Below, piece by piece: positions 1 through 8,901 of a stretch of 64,000 nt of DNA (positions are counted from its first letter, which is position 1; every line of letters starts with the position of its first letter). The position numbers and the translations under genes are program-made. Origin of the DNA: Pseudomonas alkylphenolica (GTDB lineage Bacteria; Pseudomonadota; Gammaproteobacteria; Pseudomonadales; Pseudomonadaceae); assembly GCF_000746525.1 (NCBI RefSeq), contig NZ_CP009048.1, positions 1,729,501 to 1,793,500 of the forward strand. Direction: 5' to 3'. Below the pieces are notes generated by a model, which was given only the letters and a program-made list of their open reading frames with translations, did not search any database and was not told where the DNA came from.

Positions 1-687
1 CCTGCGGAAATCCAGCTGACCCTGATGGACGAGCTGATGCGTCTGGGCCGTCGGGCAACCCGCTGGTTCCTGCGTAGCCGTCGCAACGAGCAGGACGCCG
101 GGCGCGATGTCGCGCATTTCGGGCCGAAGATCGCCGCGTTGGGTCTGAAGCTTGATGAGCTGCTGGAAGGGCCGACCCGTGAGCGCTGGATGACTCGTTA
201 CCAGGGCTTCGTCGAAGCCGGTGTGCCGGAGCTGCTGGCGCGTATGGTTGCCGGTACCACGCACCTGTACACCCTGTTGCCGATTATCGAAGCGTCCGAC
301 GTCACCGGCCAGGATCCGGCTGAAGTGGCCAAGGCCTTCTTCGCGGTGGGCAGCGCGCTGGATCTGACCTGGTACCTGCAGGAAATCAGCAACCTGTCGG
401 TGGAAAACAACTGGCAGGCCCTGGCCCGCGAGTCGTTCCGCGATGATATCGACCTGCAGCAGCGCGCGATCACCATCTCGGTCCTGCAGATGGCCGATGC
501 GCCGCAAGACATGGATGCCCGCGTGACGCTGTGGCTGGATCAGCACCGCGTGATGGTCAACCGCTGGCGCGCCATGCTGGACGAGCTGCGTGCCGCAACC
601 GGTACCGATTACGCCATGTACGCGGTAGCCAACCGCGAGCTGGTGGATCTGGCCATGAGCGGGCAGGCGGCGGTGGTGCCGTCCTGA
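1..687 (+). CDS. gdhB: NAD-specific glutamate dehydrogenase, C-terminal fragment (5' end outside the window)
   Basis: An open frame runs from the first base of the window to a TGA, giving the last 228 residues of a protein that starts upstream. An internal ATG at 25 is probably not the start, because the frame is open before it. The all-helical sequence, including WLDQHRVMVNRWRAMLDELR and a final ATGTDYAMYAVANREL, looks like the end of the very large (about 1600 residue) NAD-dependent glutamate dehydrogenases of Pseudomonas, which oxidise glutamate to 2-oxoglutarate and ammonia. The catalytic Rossmann part is not in view, so the name rests on remembered similarity and on the known gdhB-ppsR-ppsA order. 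A strong terminator follows at 703. Confidence 0.8.
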   Translation, partial: PAEIQLTLMDELMRLGRRATRWFLRSRRNEQDAGRDVAHFGPKIAALGLKLDELLEGPTRERWMTRYQGFVEAGVPELLARMVAGTTHLYTLLPIIEASDVTGQDPAEVAKAFFAVGSALDLTWYLQEISNLSVENNWQALARESFRDDIDLQQRAITISVLQMADAPQDMDARVTLWLDQHRVMVNRWRAMLDELRAATGTDYAMYAVANRELVDLAMSGQAAVVPS

Positions 688-702
688 GTCTGAGCTGAAA
701 TG

Positions 703-732
703 AAAAGCCCCGGCAATTGCCGGGGCTTTTTT
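703..732 (+). terminator. Rho-independent terminator after gdhB
   Basis: A perfect stem built on AGCCCCGG and CCGGGGCT around AATT, with A residues before it and a run of six T after it, lies 15 bases past the gdhB stop. The symmetry would also allow weaker termination of transcripts from the minus strand. Confidence 0.9.
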
Positions 733-743
733 GTGGGAGCACA

Positions 744-812
744 GTGGGAGCGGGCTTGCCCCGCGAGGCGATGTAACTGACAACCCCAATCGCGGGGCAA
801 GCCCGCTCCCAC
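744..812. repeat. REP pair, inverted copies
   Basis: GTGGGAGCGGGCTTGCCCCG at 744 and its reverse complement ending at 812 form an inverted pair about 70 bases long between the gdhB terminator and the end of ppsR. This is the extragenic palindromic repeat typical of the P. putida group, and the same core recurs seven more times in the window. Confidence 0.9.
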
Positions 813-855
813 CGTTTGGCCGCTAGCCAATCAAGGCAATTGCTCCCACCGCGTG

Positions 856-1674
856 TTACTTGAAGCGTCGCTCCACACCTTTCTCCACAAGAATCTTCGC
901 CGCTATCTCTTCCACCGAGAAATGCGTGGAGTTGATGTGGGCAATGTTCTCGCGGCGGAACAGGTTCTCGACTTCGCGCACTTCGAATTCGCACTGGGCG
1001 AAGCTGGCATAGCGGCTGTTGGGCTTGCGCTCATGACGAATGGCGGTCAGCCGGTCCGGGTCGATGGTCAGGCCGAACAGCTTGTGCTGGTGGTTTTTCA
1101 AGGCCTGCGGCAGTTGCAGGCGTTCCATGTCGTCTTCAGTCAGCGGGTAGTTGGCCGCGCGGATGCCGAATTGCATGGCCATGTACAGACAGGTCGGGGT
1201 TTTGCCGCAGCGCGAGACGCCCACCAGGATCAGGTCAGCCTTGTCGTAGTAGTGAGTACGGGCGCCGTCATCATTGTCCAGGGCAAAGTTGACTGCCTCG
1301 ATGCGCTCCATGTAGTTGGAGTTGCCGCCGATGGAGTGGGATTTACCCACTGAATAGGACGAATGCGCTGTCAGTTCCTGCTCCAGCGGGGCCAGGAAGG
1401 TCGAGAAAATGTCGATCATGAAGCCATTGGAGGTGGCCAGGACTTCGCGGATATCCTGATTGACGATGGTGTCAAAGATGATCGGACGGACACCGTCCTT
1501 TTCTGCGGCGCTATTGATTTGCTGTACCATGGCCCGCGCTTTTTCCACACTGTCGATGTACGGACGGGTGAATTTATTGAACGGTATGGTATCGAATTGC
1601 GCCAGAAGACTCTGTCCCAGCGTCTCGGCAGTGATACCGGTGCCGTCGGAAATAAAGAAAGCAGATCGTTTCAT
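856..1674 (-). CDS. ppsR: PEP synthase regulatory protein (bifunctional kinase/pyrophosphorylase, DUF299 family)
   Basis: 272 residues, the usual length for this family. The protein inactivates PEP synthase by ADP-dependent phosphorylation of a threonine and reactivates it by phosphate-dependent dephosphorylation. The family P-loop is visible as [19 protein letters not shown], followed by the typical [15 protein letters not shown] stretch; the N-terminus reads [20 protein letters not shown] start at the ATG complement at 1672-1674 ([11 protein letters not shown]), where family members begin; an in-frame extension to 1755 would run into the intergenic region. It diverges from ppsA, its substrate, which fits the role. 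The shared 176-base region carries a palindrome near 1720. Confidence 0.95.
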   Translation of the reverse strand: MKRSAFFISDGTGITAETLGQSLLAQFDTIPFNKFTRPYIDSVEKARAMVQQINSAAEKDGVRPIIFDTIVNQDIREVLATSNGFMIDIFSTFLAPLEQELTAHSSYSVGKSHSIGGNSNYMERIEAVNFALDNDDGARTHYYDKADLILVGVSRCGKTPTCLYMAMQFGIRAANYPLTEDDMERLQLPQALKNHQHKLFGLTIDPDRLTAIRHERKPNSRYASFAQCEFEVREVENLFRRENIAHINSTHFSVEEIAAKILVEKGVERRFK

Positions 1675-1711
1675 TTGCGCCTTGGGCCTTAAGCTGGTGA
1701 GAATTCTTGGA

Positions 1712-1746
1712 TATGATAGGTTCGGTTTACCGAACATCGTGTTCGG
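1712..1746 (+). promoter_or_regulatory. Candidate -10 element and palindromic operator between ppsR and ppsA
   Basis: TATGAT at 1712-1717 resembles a sigma-70 -10 element facing ppsA; no good -35 is visible. It is followed at 1720-1735 by the palindrome GTTCGG-TTTA-CCGAAC, and a third GTTCGG half-site begins at 1741. Two half-sites 21 bases apart on the same face plus an inverted one suggest binding by a dimeric regulator. The regulator is not identified; this is inference from symmetry alone. Confidence 0.4.
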
Positions 1747-1850
1747 CATTCTCACTTATTTTCCGGGTCCAGGCCACAAGCGCCCGGCCAAGCCAGAGCT
1801 GGCAGGCGGGCGACCTGAGCTTTTCCAACACAGTTAGTGGAGAGATCACC

Positions 1851-4226
1851 TTGGTAGAGTACGTAGTTTCCCTCGATAAGCTCGGCGTCCATGATGTAGA
1901 GCATGTGGGGGGCAAGAACGCATCCCTCGGCGAGATGATCAGTAACCTCGCGGGCGCCGGTGTATCGGTCCCCGGCGGCTTTGCCACTACGGCTCAGGCG
2001 TACCGTGATTTTCTCGAGCAGAGTGGGCTGAACGCCCAGATCCACGCCGCGCTCGACGCGCTGGATGTCGATGACGTCAATGCCCTGGCCCGTACCGGTG
2101 CGCAGATCCGTCAGTGGATCATGGAAGCCGAGTTCCCCGAGCGTCTGAACGCTGAAATTCGCACCGCTTTTGCTGAAATGTCCCAGGGCAACCCGAACAT
2201 GGCCGTCGCCGTGCGTTCCTCGGCCACCGCCGAAGACCTGCCAGACGCTTCGTTCGCCGGTCAGCAGGAAACCTTCCTGAACATCCGTGGCGTCGAAAAC
2301 GTCATCCGCGCCGCCAAGGAAGTGTTCGCTTCGCTGTTCAACGACCGCGCCATTTCCTACCGCGTGCACCAGGGCTTCGACCACAAGCTGGTGGCCCTGT
2401 CGGCAGGCGTGCAGCGCATGGTGCGTTCGGAAACCGGTACTGCCGGCGTGATGTTCACCCTCGACACCGAATCGGGTTTCCGTGATGTAGTGTTCATCAC
2501 CGGCGCCTACGGCCTGGGTGAAACCGTCGTACAAGGTGCGGTCAACCCGGATGAATTTTATGTCCACAAAGGCACGCTGGAAGCCGGCCGCCCGGCCATC
2601 CTGCGTCGCAACCTGGGCAGCAAGGCCATCAAGATGGTCTACGGCGAAGAAGCCAAGGCCGGTCGTTCGGTCAAGACCGTTGATGTCGACAAAGCCGACC
2701 GCAGCCGTTTCTGCCTGAGCGACGCCGAAGTCAGCGAGCTGGCCAAACAGGCCATGATCATCGAGAAGCACTACAAGTGCCCGATGGACATCGAGTGGGC
2801 CAAAGACGGCGATGACGGCAAGCTGTACATCGTGCAGGCGCGTCCGGAAACCGTGAAGAGCCGTTCCCAGGCCAATGTCATGGAGCGTTACCTGCTCAAG
2901 GAAACCGGCACCGTGCTGGTTGAAGGCCGTGCCATCGGCCAGCGTATCGGCGCCGGCAAGGTGCGGATCATCAAAGACGTCTCGGAAATGGACAAGGTCC
3001 AGGCTGGCGACGTGCTGGTATCGGACATGACCGACCCGGATTGGGAGCCGGTAATGAAGCGCGCCAGCGCCATTGTCACTAACCGTGGCGGGCGTACCTG
3101 CCACGCGGCGATCATCGCCCGTGAACTGGGTATTCCGGCAGTGGTCGGTTGCGGCAACGCCACCCAGCTGCTCAAAGATGGCCAGGGCGTGACCGTTTCC
3201 TGCGCCGAAGGCGATACCGGTTTCATCTTCGAAGGCGAGCTGGGCTTCGACGTCCGTCAGAACTCGGTCGATGCCATGCCAGATCTGCCGTTCAAAATCA
3301 TGATGAACGTCGGCAACCCGGACCGTGCGTTCGATTTTGCCCAGCTGCCCAACGCCGGTGTCGGCCTGGCGCGCCTGGAGTTCATCATCAACCGCATGAT
3401 CGGCGTGCACCCCAAGGCGCTGCTGAACTATGCCGGCCTGCCTGCCGAGCTGAAAGAAAGCGTCGACAAGCGTATCGCCGGTTACAGCGATCCGGTCGGC
3501 TTCTACGTCGAAAAACTGGTTGAGGGCATCAGTACCCTGGCGGCGGCGTTCTGGCCGAAGAAGGTCATCGTGCGTCTGTCGGACTTCAAGTCCAACGAAT
3601 ACGCCAACCTGATCGGCGGCAAGCTCTACGAGCCGGAAGAAGAAAACCCGATGCTGGGCTTCCGTGGCGCCTCGCGTTACATCAGCGAAACCTTCCGTGA
3701 CTGCTTCGAGCTGGAGTGCCGTGCACTCAAGCGCGTGCGTAACGAAATGGGTCTGACCAACGTCGAGATCATGGTGCCGTTCGTGCGCACCCTGGGTGAA
3801 GCCAGCCAGGTCGTCGACCTGCTTGCTGAAAACGGCCTGGCTCGCGGCGACAACGGTCTGCGCGTGATCATGATGTGCGAGCTGCCGTCCAACGCCATCC
3901 TCGCCGAAGAGTTCCTCGAATACTTCGACGGCTTCTCCATCGGTTCCAACGACCTGACCCAGCTGACCCTGGGCCTGGACCGCGACTCGGGGATCATCGC
4001 TCACCTGTTCGACGAGCGTAACCCTGCGGTCAAGAAGCTGCTGGCCAACGCCATCCAGGCTTGTAACAAGGCTGGCAAGTACATCGGCATCTGCGGCCAG
4101 GGCCCATCCGACCACCCGGACCTGGCCAAATGGCTGATGGAGCAGGGCATCGAAAGCGTCTCGCTGAACCCGGATTCGGTACTCGAAACCTGGTTCTTCC
4201 TGGCTGAAGGCCAGGCTGCGAACTGA
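1851..4226 (+). CDS. ppsA: Phosphoenolpyruvate synthase
   Basis: 791 residues. It converts pyruvate, ATP and water to PEP, AMP and phosphate for gluconeogenesis. The order is family-typical: an N-terminal ATP-grasp domain ([11 protein letters not shown] near the start, [20 protein letters not shown]), the swivelling phosphohistidine domain with [21 protein letters not shown], and a C-terminal TIM-barrel PEP/pyruvate domain ending in [14 protein letters not shown] and [17 protein letters not shown]. The frame is open from 1707, but the homologous N-terminus ([20 protein letters not shown]) begins at a TTG at 1851 preceded by GGAGAG at a normal distance, so I use TTG. It is regulated post-translationally by the divergent ppsR product. 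Confidence 0.97.
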   Translation: MVEYVVSLDKLGVHDVEHVGGKNASLGEMISNLAGAGVSVPGGFATTAQAYRDFLEQSGLNAQIHAALDALDVDDVNALARTGAQIRQWIMEAEFPERLNAEIRTAFAEMSQGNPNMAVAVRSSATAEDLPDASFAGQQETFLNIRGVENVIRAAKEVFASLFNDRAISYRVHQGFDHKLVALSAGVQRMVRSETGTAGVMFTLDTESGFRDVVFITGAYGLGETVVQGAVNPDEFYVHKGTLEAGRPAILRRNLGSKAIKMVYGEEAKAGRSVKTVDVDKADRSRFCLSDAEVSELAKQAMIIEKHYKCPMDIEWAKDGDDGKLYIVQARPETVKSRSQANVMERYLLKETGTVLVEGRAIGQRIGAGKVRIIKDVSEMDKVQAGDVLVSDMTDPDWEPVMKRASAIVTNRGGRTCHAAIIARELGIPAVVGCGNATQLLKDGQGVTVSCAEGDTGFIFEGELGFDVRQNSVDAMPDLPFKIMMNVGNPDRAFDFAQLPNAGVGLARLEFIINRMIGVHPKALLNYAGLPAELKESVDKRIAGYSDPVGFYVEKLVEGISTLAAAFWPKKVIVRLSDFKSNEYANLIGGKLYEPEEENPMLGFRGASRYISETFRDCFELECRALKRVRNEMGLTNVEIMVPFVRTLGEASQVVDLLAENGLARGDNGLRVIMMCELPSNAILAEEFLEYFDGFSIGSNDLTQLTLGLDRDSGIIAHLFDERNPAVKKLLANAIQACNKAGKYIGICGQGPSDHPDLAKWLMEQGIESVSLNPDSVLETWFFLAEGQAAN

Positions 4227-4237
4227 GGCGTTGAACC

Positions 4238-4276
4238 GGAACCTTCACATGGCCTTCGCTGGCCGGTGAAGGTTCC
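4238..4276. other. Perfect inverted repeat after ppsA
   Basis: GGAACCTTCAC at 4238-4248 and GTGAAGGTTCC at 4266-4276 are exact reverse complements with a 17-base loop. There is no T-run, so this is a hairpin or processing/stabilising structure rather than a classic terminator. Confidence 0.6.
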
Positions 4277-4288
4277 GACCGTATTCCA

Positions 4289-4321
4289 GGGCGTGTTCCA
4301 GTGATGGTTCCCGCCCTTTTT
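4289..4321 (+). terminator. Possible weak terminator after ppsA
   Basis: GGGCG at 4289 pairs with CGCCC at 4312, followed directly by five T. The stem is short and the loop long, so efficiency is doubtful. It ends 15 bases before the next gene. Confidence 0.45.
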
Positions 4322-4335
4322 CGTGCAAGAAACCT

Positions 4336-5352
4336 ATGCAAAGCAGCAGTTCTCTATTTCCCGTGGCCTTGCTCAGTGCCGAGCGTCGCGGTGATCTGAG
4401 CGAAGACGTCTACCGGATCAAAGCCGGTAACAGCCCGGATCGTACCGTTGAGCTGGCGGTCACCCGTCTTGGTCTGGCTGACCAGTCCGAGGTGCGCGGC
4501 GCCCCGGTGATTTTGCTGCACGGCAGCTTTTCCAATCGGCGCTTCTGGTATTCGCCCCGGGGTGTTGGCCTGGGTGCCTACCTGGCGCGCGCCGGTTTTG
4601 ATGTGTGGATTCCGGAAATGCGCGGCCACGGTCTGTCGCCGCGCAACCGCGCTTATCGATATAACCGTGTTGCCGACTATGCCCGTTACGATTTGCCGGT
4701 CATCGCCGCCTTTGTCAGTGAACAGTGCGGCCGTGCCGCGCACTGGGTCGGCCACTCTCTGGGCGGCACTACGCTGGCCGCCGCACTCGGCGGTCAGTAC
4801 CTGACGGCTGAGCAGGTGGCCAGTGCGGCGTTTTTCGGCACTCAGGTCAGTCGCACCTACTGGCCGCTGAAATTACCGCCAGTGGAGTGGGGCGGGCGCC
4901 TGTTGCTCAAGCGCTTCGGGCAGATTTCCGGCTCGCGGCTCAAGCGCGGCCCGGAGGACGAGCCGATTGGCCTGGCCCTGGAAAGCATGCGCTGGTTCGG
5001 TCTGTTCGGCCGTTTCGGCGACAAGGATCGCGACTGGTGGGCCGGGCTGGCTGAAGTCGATGTGCCGGTGCTGGCGGTAGGCGCGGCTGGCGATCATCAG
5101 GACCCGGTGTGGGCCTGTCGCAAGCTGTTTGAGCAGTTGGGCGGTGAGCACAAGCAATTCGTTCGCCTGGGGCGCGAAGAGGGCTTCGACAACTTCGGGC
5201 ACATCGACATGCTGGTCAGCAAGCCCGCGCAGACGCAGGTATGGCCGCTGGTTGAGCGCTGGCTGCACAACCCCATGGCTGCTTTGCTCAATGATACTGC
5301 GCAGCAGGTGACCGGATCGGCGCCGACGTGTAGCCTTGAGCCTAAAGCGTGA
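4336..5352 (+). CDS. Alpha/beta hydrolase (lipase/esterase-like)
   Basis: 338 residues with an alpha/beta-hydrolase fold. An oxyanion-hole HG sits in LLHGSFSNRRFW, the nucleophile elbow is GHSLGG (within HWVGHSLGGTTLAAALGG), and a late GHIDML supplies the likely catalytic histidine. No signal peptide or membrane helix is evident, so it is probably cytoplasmic. The substrate is unknown. The gene lies between ppsA and rraA on the same strand, as an esterase-like gene does in other pseudomonads. The first ATG is used; the ribosome site before it is poor (AAGAAA). The start 18 residues before LLSAERRGDLSEDVYRI could be slightly downstream. Confidence 0.85.
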   Translation: MQSSSSLFPVALLSAERRGDLSEDVYRIKAGNSPDRTVELAVTRLGLADQSEVRGAPVILLHGSFSNRRFWYSPRGVGLGAYLARAGFDVWIPEMRGHGLSPRNRAYRYNRVADYARYDLPVIAAFVSEQCGRAAHWVGHSLGGTTLAAALGGQYLTAEQVASAAFFGTQVSRTYWPLKLPPVEWGGRLLLKRFGQISGSRLKRGPEDEPIGLALESMRWFGLFGRFGDKDRDWWAGLAEVDVPVLAVGAAGDHQDPVWACRKLFEQLGGEHKQFVRLGREEGFDNFGHIDMLVSKPAQTQVWPLVERWLHNPMAALLNDTAQQVTGSAPTCSLEPKA

Positions 5353-5421
5353 TCGCTGGGCCTCGTTAACTGATTTGAAACTGTGACATCCCTTTGTCTT
5401 GGCAACCGACAGGAGTTTCCC

Positions 5422-5910
5422 ATGCATTATCTCACCCCCGATCTGTGCGACGCCTACCCGGAACTGGTGCAGGTACTGGAGCCGATGTTCAGTAACTTCG
5501 GTGGCCGCGATTCCTTCGGTGGTGAGATCGTCACCATCAAGTGCTTCGAGGACAACTCGCTGGTCAAGGAGCAGGTTGACCTGGATGGCAAGGGCAAGGT
5601 GCTGGTGGTCGACGGTGGCGGTTCGCTGCGTCGCGCCCTGCTCGGTGACATGCTCGCCGAGAAAGCTGCCAAGAACGGCTGGGAAGGCCTGGTGATCTAT
5701 GGCTGCGTGCGTGACGTCGATGTCCTGGCACAGACCGACGTTGGCGTGCAGGCCCTGGCCAGCCACCCGATGAAGACCGACAAGCGCGGCATCGGTGACC
5801 TCAACGTGGTGGTGAACTTTGCCGGGGTGACGTTCCGCCCGGGTGAGTACATTTACGCAGACAACAATGGTGTGATTGTCTCGCCAAGTCCGCTTAAAAT
5901 GCCGGAATAA
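5422..5910 (+). CDS. rraA: RraA family protein (regulator of ribonuclease E activity A, or aldolase-type homologue)
   Basis: 162 residues, full length for the family. The central segment [20 protein letters not shown] carries the RD pair that distinguishes the superfamily. In E. coli, RraA binds and inhibits RNase E; related proteins are 4-hydroxy-4-methyl-2-oxoglutarate/oxaloacetate aldolases, and sequence alone does not settle which activity applies here. Older annotations calling it a menaquinone methyltransferase are wrong for this fold. The start is ATG 5422, preceded by AGGAG; the open frame reaches back to 5383 without a better start. It is followed 27 bases later by cmaX on the same strand. 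Confidence 0.88.
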   Translation: MHYLTPDLCDAYPELVQVLEPMFSNFGGRDSFGGEIVTIKCFEDNSLVKEQVDLDGKGKVLVVDGGGSLRRALLGDMLAEKAAKNGWEGLVIYGCVRDVDVLAQTDVGVQALASHPMKTDKRGIGDLNVVVNFAGVTFRPGEYIYADNNGVIVSPSPLKMPE

Positions 5911-5937
5911 GCACTGAAACCGCGAAGTGGAGCAGGA

Positions 5938-6933
5938 ATGTTCGAGGAAGAAAACGCGCAGTGGGGGTTGGTGCATGCCCTGGTGCTCGATGGTAAAGGC
6001 GGTGCGCGTTCGATTGCTCGAACTGAACTGGACGACCTGCAGCTGCAGCCAGAGCAGAGCCTCTGGCTGCATTGGGATCGCAGCCATCCCCAGACCCGGA
6101 CCTGGCTGCGCCGCGACAGCGGCCTGAGCGAGTTCGCCTGCGACCTGCTCCTCGAAGAAAATACCCGCCCACGCCTGTTGGCCTTGCCAGAAGAGCAGAT
6201 GCTGCTGTTTTTGCGCGGGGTCAACCTCAATCCGGGCGCAGAGCCCGAAGACATGGTCTCGGTACGCATTTTCGCCCAGGCACAGCGGGTGATTTCCCTG
6301 CGCTTGCGGCCATTGCGCGCCAGTGACGAGCTGTTGCAGCAACTGGCCGAAGGCCGTGGCCCGAAGACTGCCTCCGAACTGTTGCTTAGCATGGCGCAGC
6401 TGCTGACCGAGAAGGTTCAGGCGCTGCTCAGTGATCTCTCGGAAGTGGTCGACCTGGAAGAAGAGAAGCTTGAAGCCGACCAGAGGTACGCGCCGGAGCA
6501 GGCTTCCTTGCAGCAGATCCGCCGCCGTGCCGCCGGTCTGCGCCGCTTTCTCGCGCCGCAGCGCGAGCTGTACGCGCAATTGGCGCGCAACAAGTGGAGC
6601 TGGTTCGCCGAAGACGATGCCGATTACTGGAACGAGCTGAACAACAGCCTGATTCGCTATCTTGAAGAGCTGGAGCTGACCCGTGAGCGGGCGGCGCTGG
6701 TGCTGGAAAGCGAAGACCGTCGGCGTGCTGAGCGCATGAACCGGACCATGTACCGCTTTGGCATCATCACCTGTATCTTTTTGCCCATGAGTTTTGTCAC
6801 CGGGCTGCTGGGCATTAATGTCGGCGGAATTCCGGGATCGGAAAGCCCCTATGGTTTTCTCTTCGCCAGCCTGCTGGTACTGGCGCTGGCGCTGGGGCAG
6901 TGGTGGTTGTTCCGCCGGCTGCGCTGGGTGTGA
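5938..6933 (+). CDS. cmaX: CorA/ZntB-family divalent cation transporter (CmaX)
   Basis: 331 residues. The long acidic, helical cytoplasmic part (about residues 1-265) is followed by two C-terminal membrane helices (about 270-290 and 303-325). Between them lies GINVGG, the family Gly-x-Asn signature in the form GIN rather than GMN, as in ZntB-like members. It probably moves zinc or magnesium across the inner membrane as a homopentamer. It is the first gene of the cmaX-cfrX-cmpX-sigX-oprF cluster known in Pseudomonas. The ATG at 5938 follows GGAGCAGGA. The gene name follows from the neighbourhood; ZntB is the equivalent family name. Confidence 0.88.
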   Translation: MFEEENAQWGLVHALVLDGKGGARSIARTELDDLQLQPEQSLWLHWDRSHPQTRTWLRRDSGLSEFACDLLLEENTRPRLLALPEEQMLLFLRGVNLNPGAEPEDMVSVRIFAQAQRVISLRLRPLRASDELLQQLAEGRGPKTASELLLSMAQLLTEKVQALLSDLSEVVDLEEEKLEADQRYAPEQASLQQIRRRAAGLRRFLAPQRELYAQLARNKWSWFAEDDADYWNELNNSLIRYLEELELTRERAALVLESEDRRRAERMNRTMYRFGIITCIFLPMSFVTGLLGINVGGIPGSESPYGFLFASLLVLALALGQWWLFRRLRWV

Positions 6934-7034
6934 TCCGGTGCATTTCGTGAACAATCAGTCATTAACTGTCTGCCCGGTTCATGTGACCCGTGCCGGGGCG
7001 ACCTCGTCTTTGACAGATATTGCGCGAGGTGCCC

Positions 7035-7283
7035 ATGCACGATCCGTTTGAAGAATCCCTGCGAGACCTGCTCAAGGCATCACCGTCCGGGCGCGAGCGC
7101 GACGACGATGCCTGCCTTGGGCGTGTCCTGAAAACCGCCAACCGTCAGGTGGGTGCGGGCGATCTGTTCAGCCTGCTTGGCCGCTGGAGCCAGGCGTTGA
7201 TGATCGCCGTGAACAATGGTTCGGCGCATGTAGCGCCGGTCCGCCGCAACGCTACCGCTCGTAAAGCTGATAAGGCCGATTGA
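7035..7283 (+). CDS. cfrX: Small conserved protein CfrX
   Basis: 82 residues, hydrophilic N-terminus (MHDPFEESLRDLLKASPSGRERDDDACLGRVLKTANRQVG), ending in a basic tail; no recognised domain. In other pseudomonads a small gene at this position is called cfrX (crfX) and is co-transcribed with cmpX. Function is unknown, although the cluster is tied to envelope stress. I start at ATG 7035, preceded by GAGG seven bases upstream, rather than at 7020. The stop codon is two bases before the cmpX ATG, so translational coupling is likely. Confidence 0.8.
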   Translation: MHDPFEESLRDLLKASPSGRERDDDACLGRVLKTANRQVGAGDLFSLLGRWSQALMIAVNNGSAHVAPVRRNATARKADKAD

Positions 7284-7285
7284 AT

Positions 7286-8110
7286 ATGGAACTTAATCTC
7301 TGGACCCAGAGCTTGCTCACCGCGATGACCGCGCTGTGGACCAAAGTGGCGAACTTCATCCCCAATCTGTTTGGCGCCCTGGTTGTGGTGCTGCTCGGTT
7401 TTGTCGTGGCCAAGCTGCTCGACACCTTGCTCTCCAAACTGCTGGCCAAACTCGGTCTGGACCGCCTGATGGGCGGCACCGGCCTGACCAAGATGCTGGA
7501 TCGGGTCGGTATCCAGGTGCCGATCTCGACGTTGATCGGCAAGATCGTCTACTGGTTCGTGTTGCTGATCTTTCTGGTCTCGGCGGCTGAATCCCTTGGT
7601 CTTGAGCGCGTTTCGGCAACCCTGGACATGCTCGCGCTGTACCTGCCGAAGGTGTTCGGTGCGGCACTGGTGCTGCTGGCGGGCGTGCTGCTGGCACAAC
7701 TGGTCAACGGCCTGGTGCGCGGCGCCGCCGAAGGCATCGGCCTGGAGTACGCCGCCGGCGTCGGTCGTATCGCCCAGGGCCTGGTGATTATCATCAGTAT
7801 TTCGGTGGCAATCAGCCAGCTCGAGGTCAAAACCGACCTGCTGAACCATGTAATCGTCATCGGATTGATTACCGTTGGTCTGGCCGTTGCCCTGGCGATG
7901 GGCCTGGGAAGCCGCGAAATTGCCGGGCAGATTCTGGCTGGAATCTATGTCCGGGAGCTCTATCAAGTGGGCCAGCAAGTGCGGGTTGGAGAGGTCGAAG
8001 GGCAGATCGAGGAGATCGGCACGGTCAAGACGACCCTGCTGACTGATGACGGCGAGCTGGTCTCGTTGTCCAACCGGATTCTTCTCGAACAGCGAGTCAA
8101 TAGCCGCTAA
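7286..8110 (+). CDS. cmpX: Mechanosensitive ion channel family protein CmpX
   Basis: 274 residues with at least four hydrophobic helices (around 18-45, 75-105, 115-145 and 165-215), then a short MscS-like beta domain (GLGSREIAGQILAGIYVRELYQVGQQVRVGEVEGQIEEIGTVKTTLLTDDGELVSLSNRILL). The C-terminal vestibule is shorter than in MscS, as in the MscS-like conserved TM-helix family. In P. aeruginosa and P. fluorescens, CmpX is an inner-membrane protein whose loss raises sigX activity. The frame opens at a TTG at 7280 overlapping the cfrX stop, but ATG 7286 is the likelier start. sigX follows after 90 bases. Confidence 0.88.
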   Translation: MELNLWTQSLLTAMTALWTKVANFIPNLFGALVVVLLGFVVAKLLDTLLSKLLAKLGLDRLMGGTGLTKMLDRVGIQVPISTLIGKIVYWFVLLIFLVSAAESLGLERVSATLDMLALYLPKVFGAALVLLAGVLLAQLVNGLVRGAAEGIGLEYAAGVGRIAQGLVIIISISVAISQLEVKTDLLNHVIVIGLITVGLAVALAMGLGSREIAGQILAGIYVRELYQVGQQVRVGEVEGQIEEIGTVKTTLLTDDGELVSLSNRILLEQRVNSR

Positions 8111-8200
8111 CCGGGTAAATCCTGCTAATGTATGCCGCCGCAAAATTGCCCCAGGCAGGGGTAAGCGGCGACATTGACCTGACTGTCGGCCAGATTCGTT

Positions 8201-8791
8201 TTGAATAAAGTTCACTCGCTGCCCATGCGTTACGACCCCCGCGAGCTCACTGATGAGGAGTTGGTGGCGCGTTCGCATGAGGAGCTTTTTCATGTTACTC
8301 GCGCGTATGAGGAGCTCATGCGGCGCTACCAGCGGACTCTTTTTAACGTGTGTGCACGTTATCTAGGGAACGATCGGGATGCTGATGATGTCTGTCAGGA
8401 GGTGATGCTCAAGGTGCTCTATGGTTTGAAGAACTTCGAGGGCAAATCGAAGTTCAAGACCTGGCTCTACAGCATCACCTATAACGAATGCATCACCCAG
8501 TACCGCAAGGAGCGGCGCAAGCGTCGACTGATGGATGCCTTGAGTCTTGATCCACTTGAGGAGGCCTCGGAAGAGAAGGCGCCGAAACCGGAAGAGAAGG
8601 GTGGGCTGGATAAATGGCTAGTGCATGTTAATCCGATTGACCGGGAAATTCTGGTGCTACGATTTGTCGCAGAGCTGGAATTTCAGGAAATCGCCGATAT
8701 CATGCATATGGGCCTGAGCGCAACGAAAATGCGGTACAAACGTGCGCTAGACAAGCTACGTGAGAAATTTGCGGGCCTTGCTGAAACTTAG
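8201..8791 (+). CDS. sigX: ECF RNA polymerase sigma factor SigX
   Basis: 196 residues. Sigma region 2 is visible as ELMRRYQRTLFNVCARYLGNDRDADDVCQEVMLKV plus the -10 binding FKTWLYSITYNECI. Region 4 is REILVLRFVAELEFQEIADIMHMGLSATKMRYKRAL. SigX drives oprF and fatty-acid/envelope genes in pseudomonads, and no anti-sigma gene is adjacent here. The homologous N-terminus begins at TTG 8201; an ATG at 8225 (MRYDPREL) is the alternative. Neither has a strong ribosome site. oprF lies 110 bases downstream, separated by a hairpin at 8817. Confidence 0.95.
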   Translation: MNKVHSLPMRYDPRELTDEELVARSHEELFHVTRAYEELMRRYQRTLFNVCARYLGNDRDADDVCQEVMLKVLYGLKNFEGKSKFKTWLYSITYNECITQYRKERRKRRLMDALSLDPLEEASEEKAPKPEEKGGLDKWLVHVNPIDREILVLRFVAELEFQEIADIMHMGLSATKMRYKRALDKLREKFAGLAET

Positions 8792-8816
8792 AAGCACGCA
8801 AATATCTCTAACGTAC

Positions 8817-8840
8817 CGGCAAGTTCTGCTAGACTTGCCG
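8817..8840. other. Hairpin in the sigX-oprF intergenic region
   Basis: CGGCAAGT and ACTTGCCG form an exact 8-base-pair stem with an 8-base loop, 26 bases past the sigX stop. No T-run follows, so it may be a partial terminator, an mRNA processing site or an operator that uncouples sigX and oprF levels. Confidence 0.55.
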
Positions 8841-8901
8841 TCGAGTTGTCCCCCGGATGTTGGTGGGACTGCTTAACTATCACCAGATGGGGATTTAACG
8901 G

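Noticed and set aside
1752..4115. 787-residue open frame on the minus strand inside ppsA
   Set aside because: It is a shadow of ppsA, in low-complexity His/Val/Gln-rich sequence that mirrors GC-rich codon bias; no domain seen.
4873..6954. 693-residue minus-strand open frame across the hydrolase, rraA and cmaX
   Set aside because: It crosses three well-supported plus-strand genes and has the composition of a reverse-frame artefact.
6934..7034. AlgU-type promoter before cfrX (GAACAA and TCTG)
   Set aside because: The spacing is 14 bases, not the 16-17 needed, so the match is likely chance.
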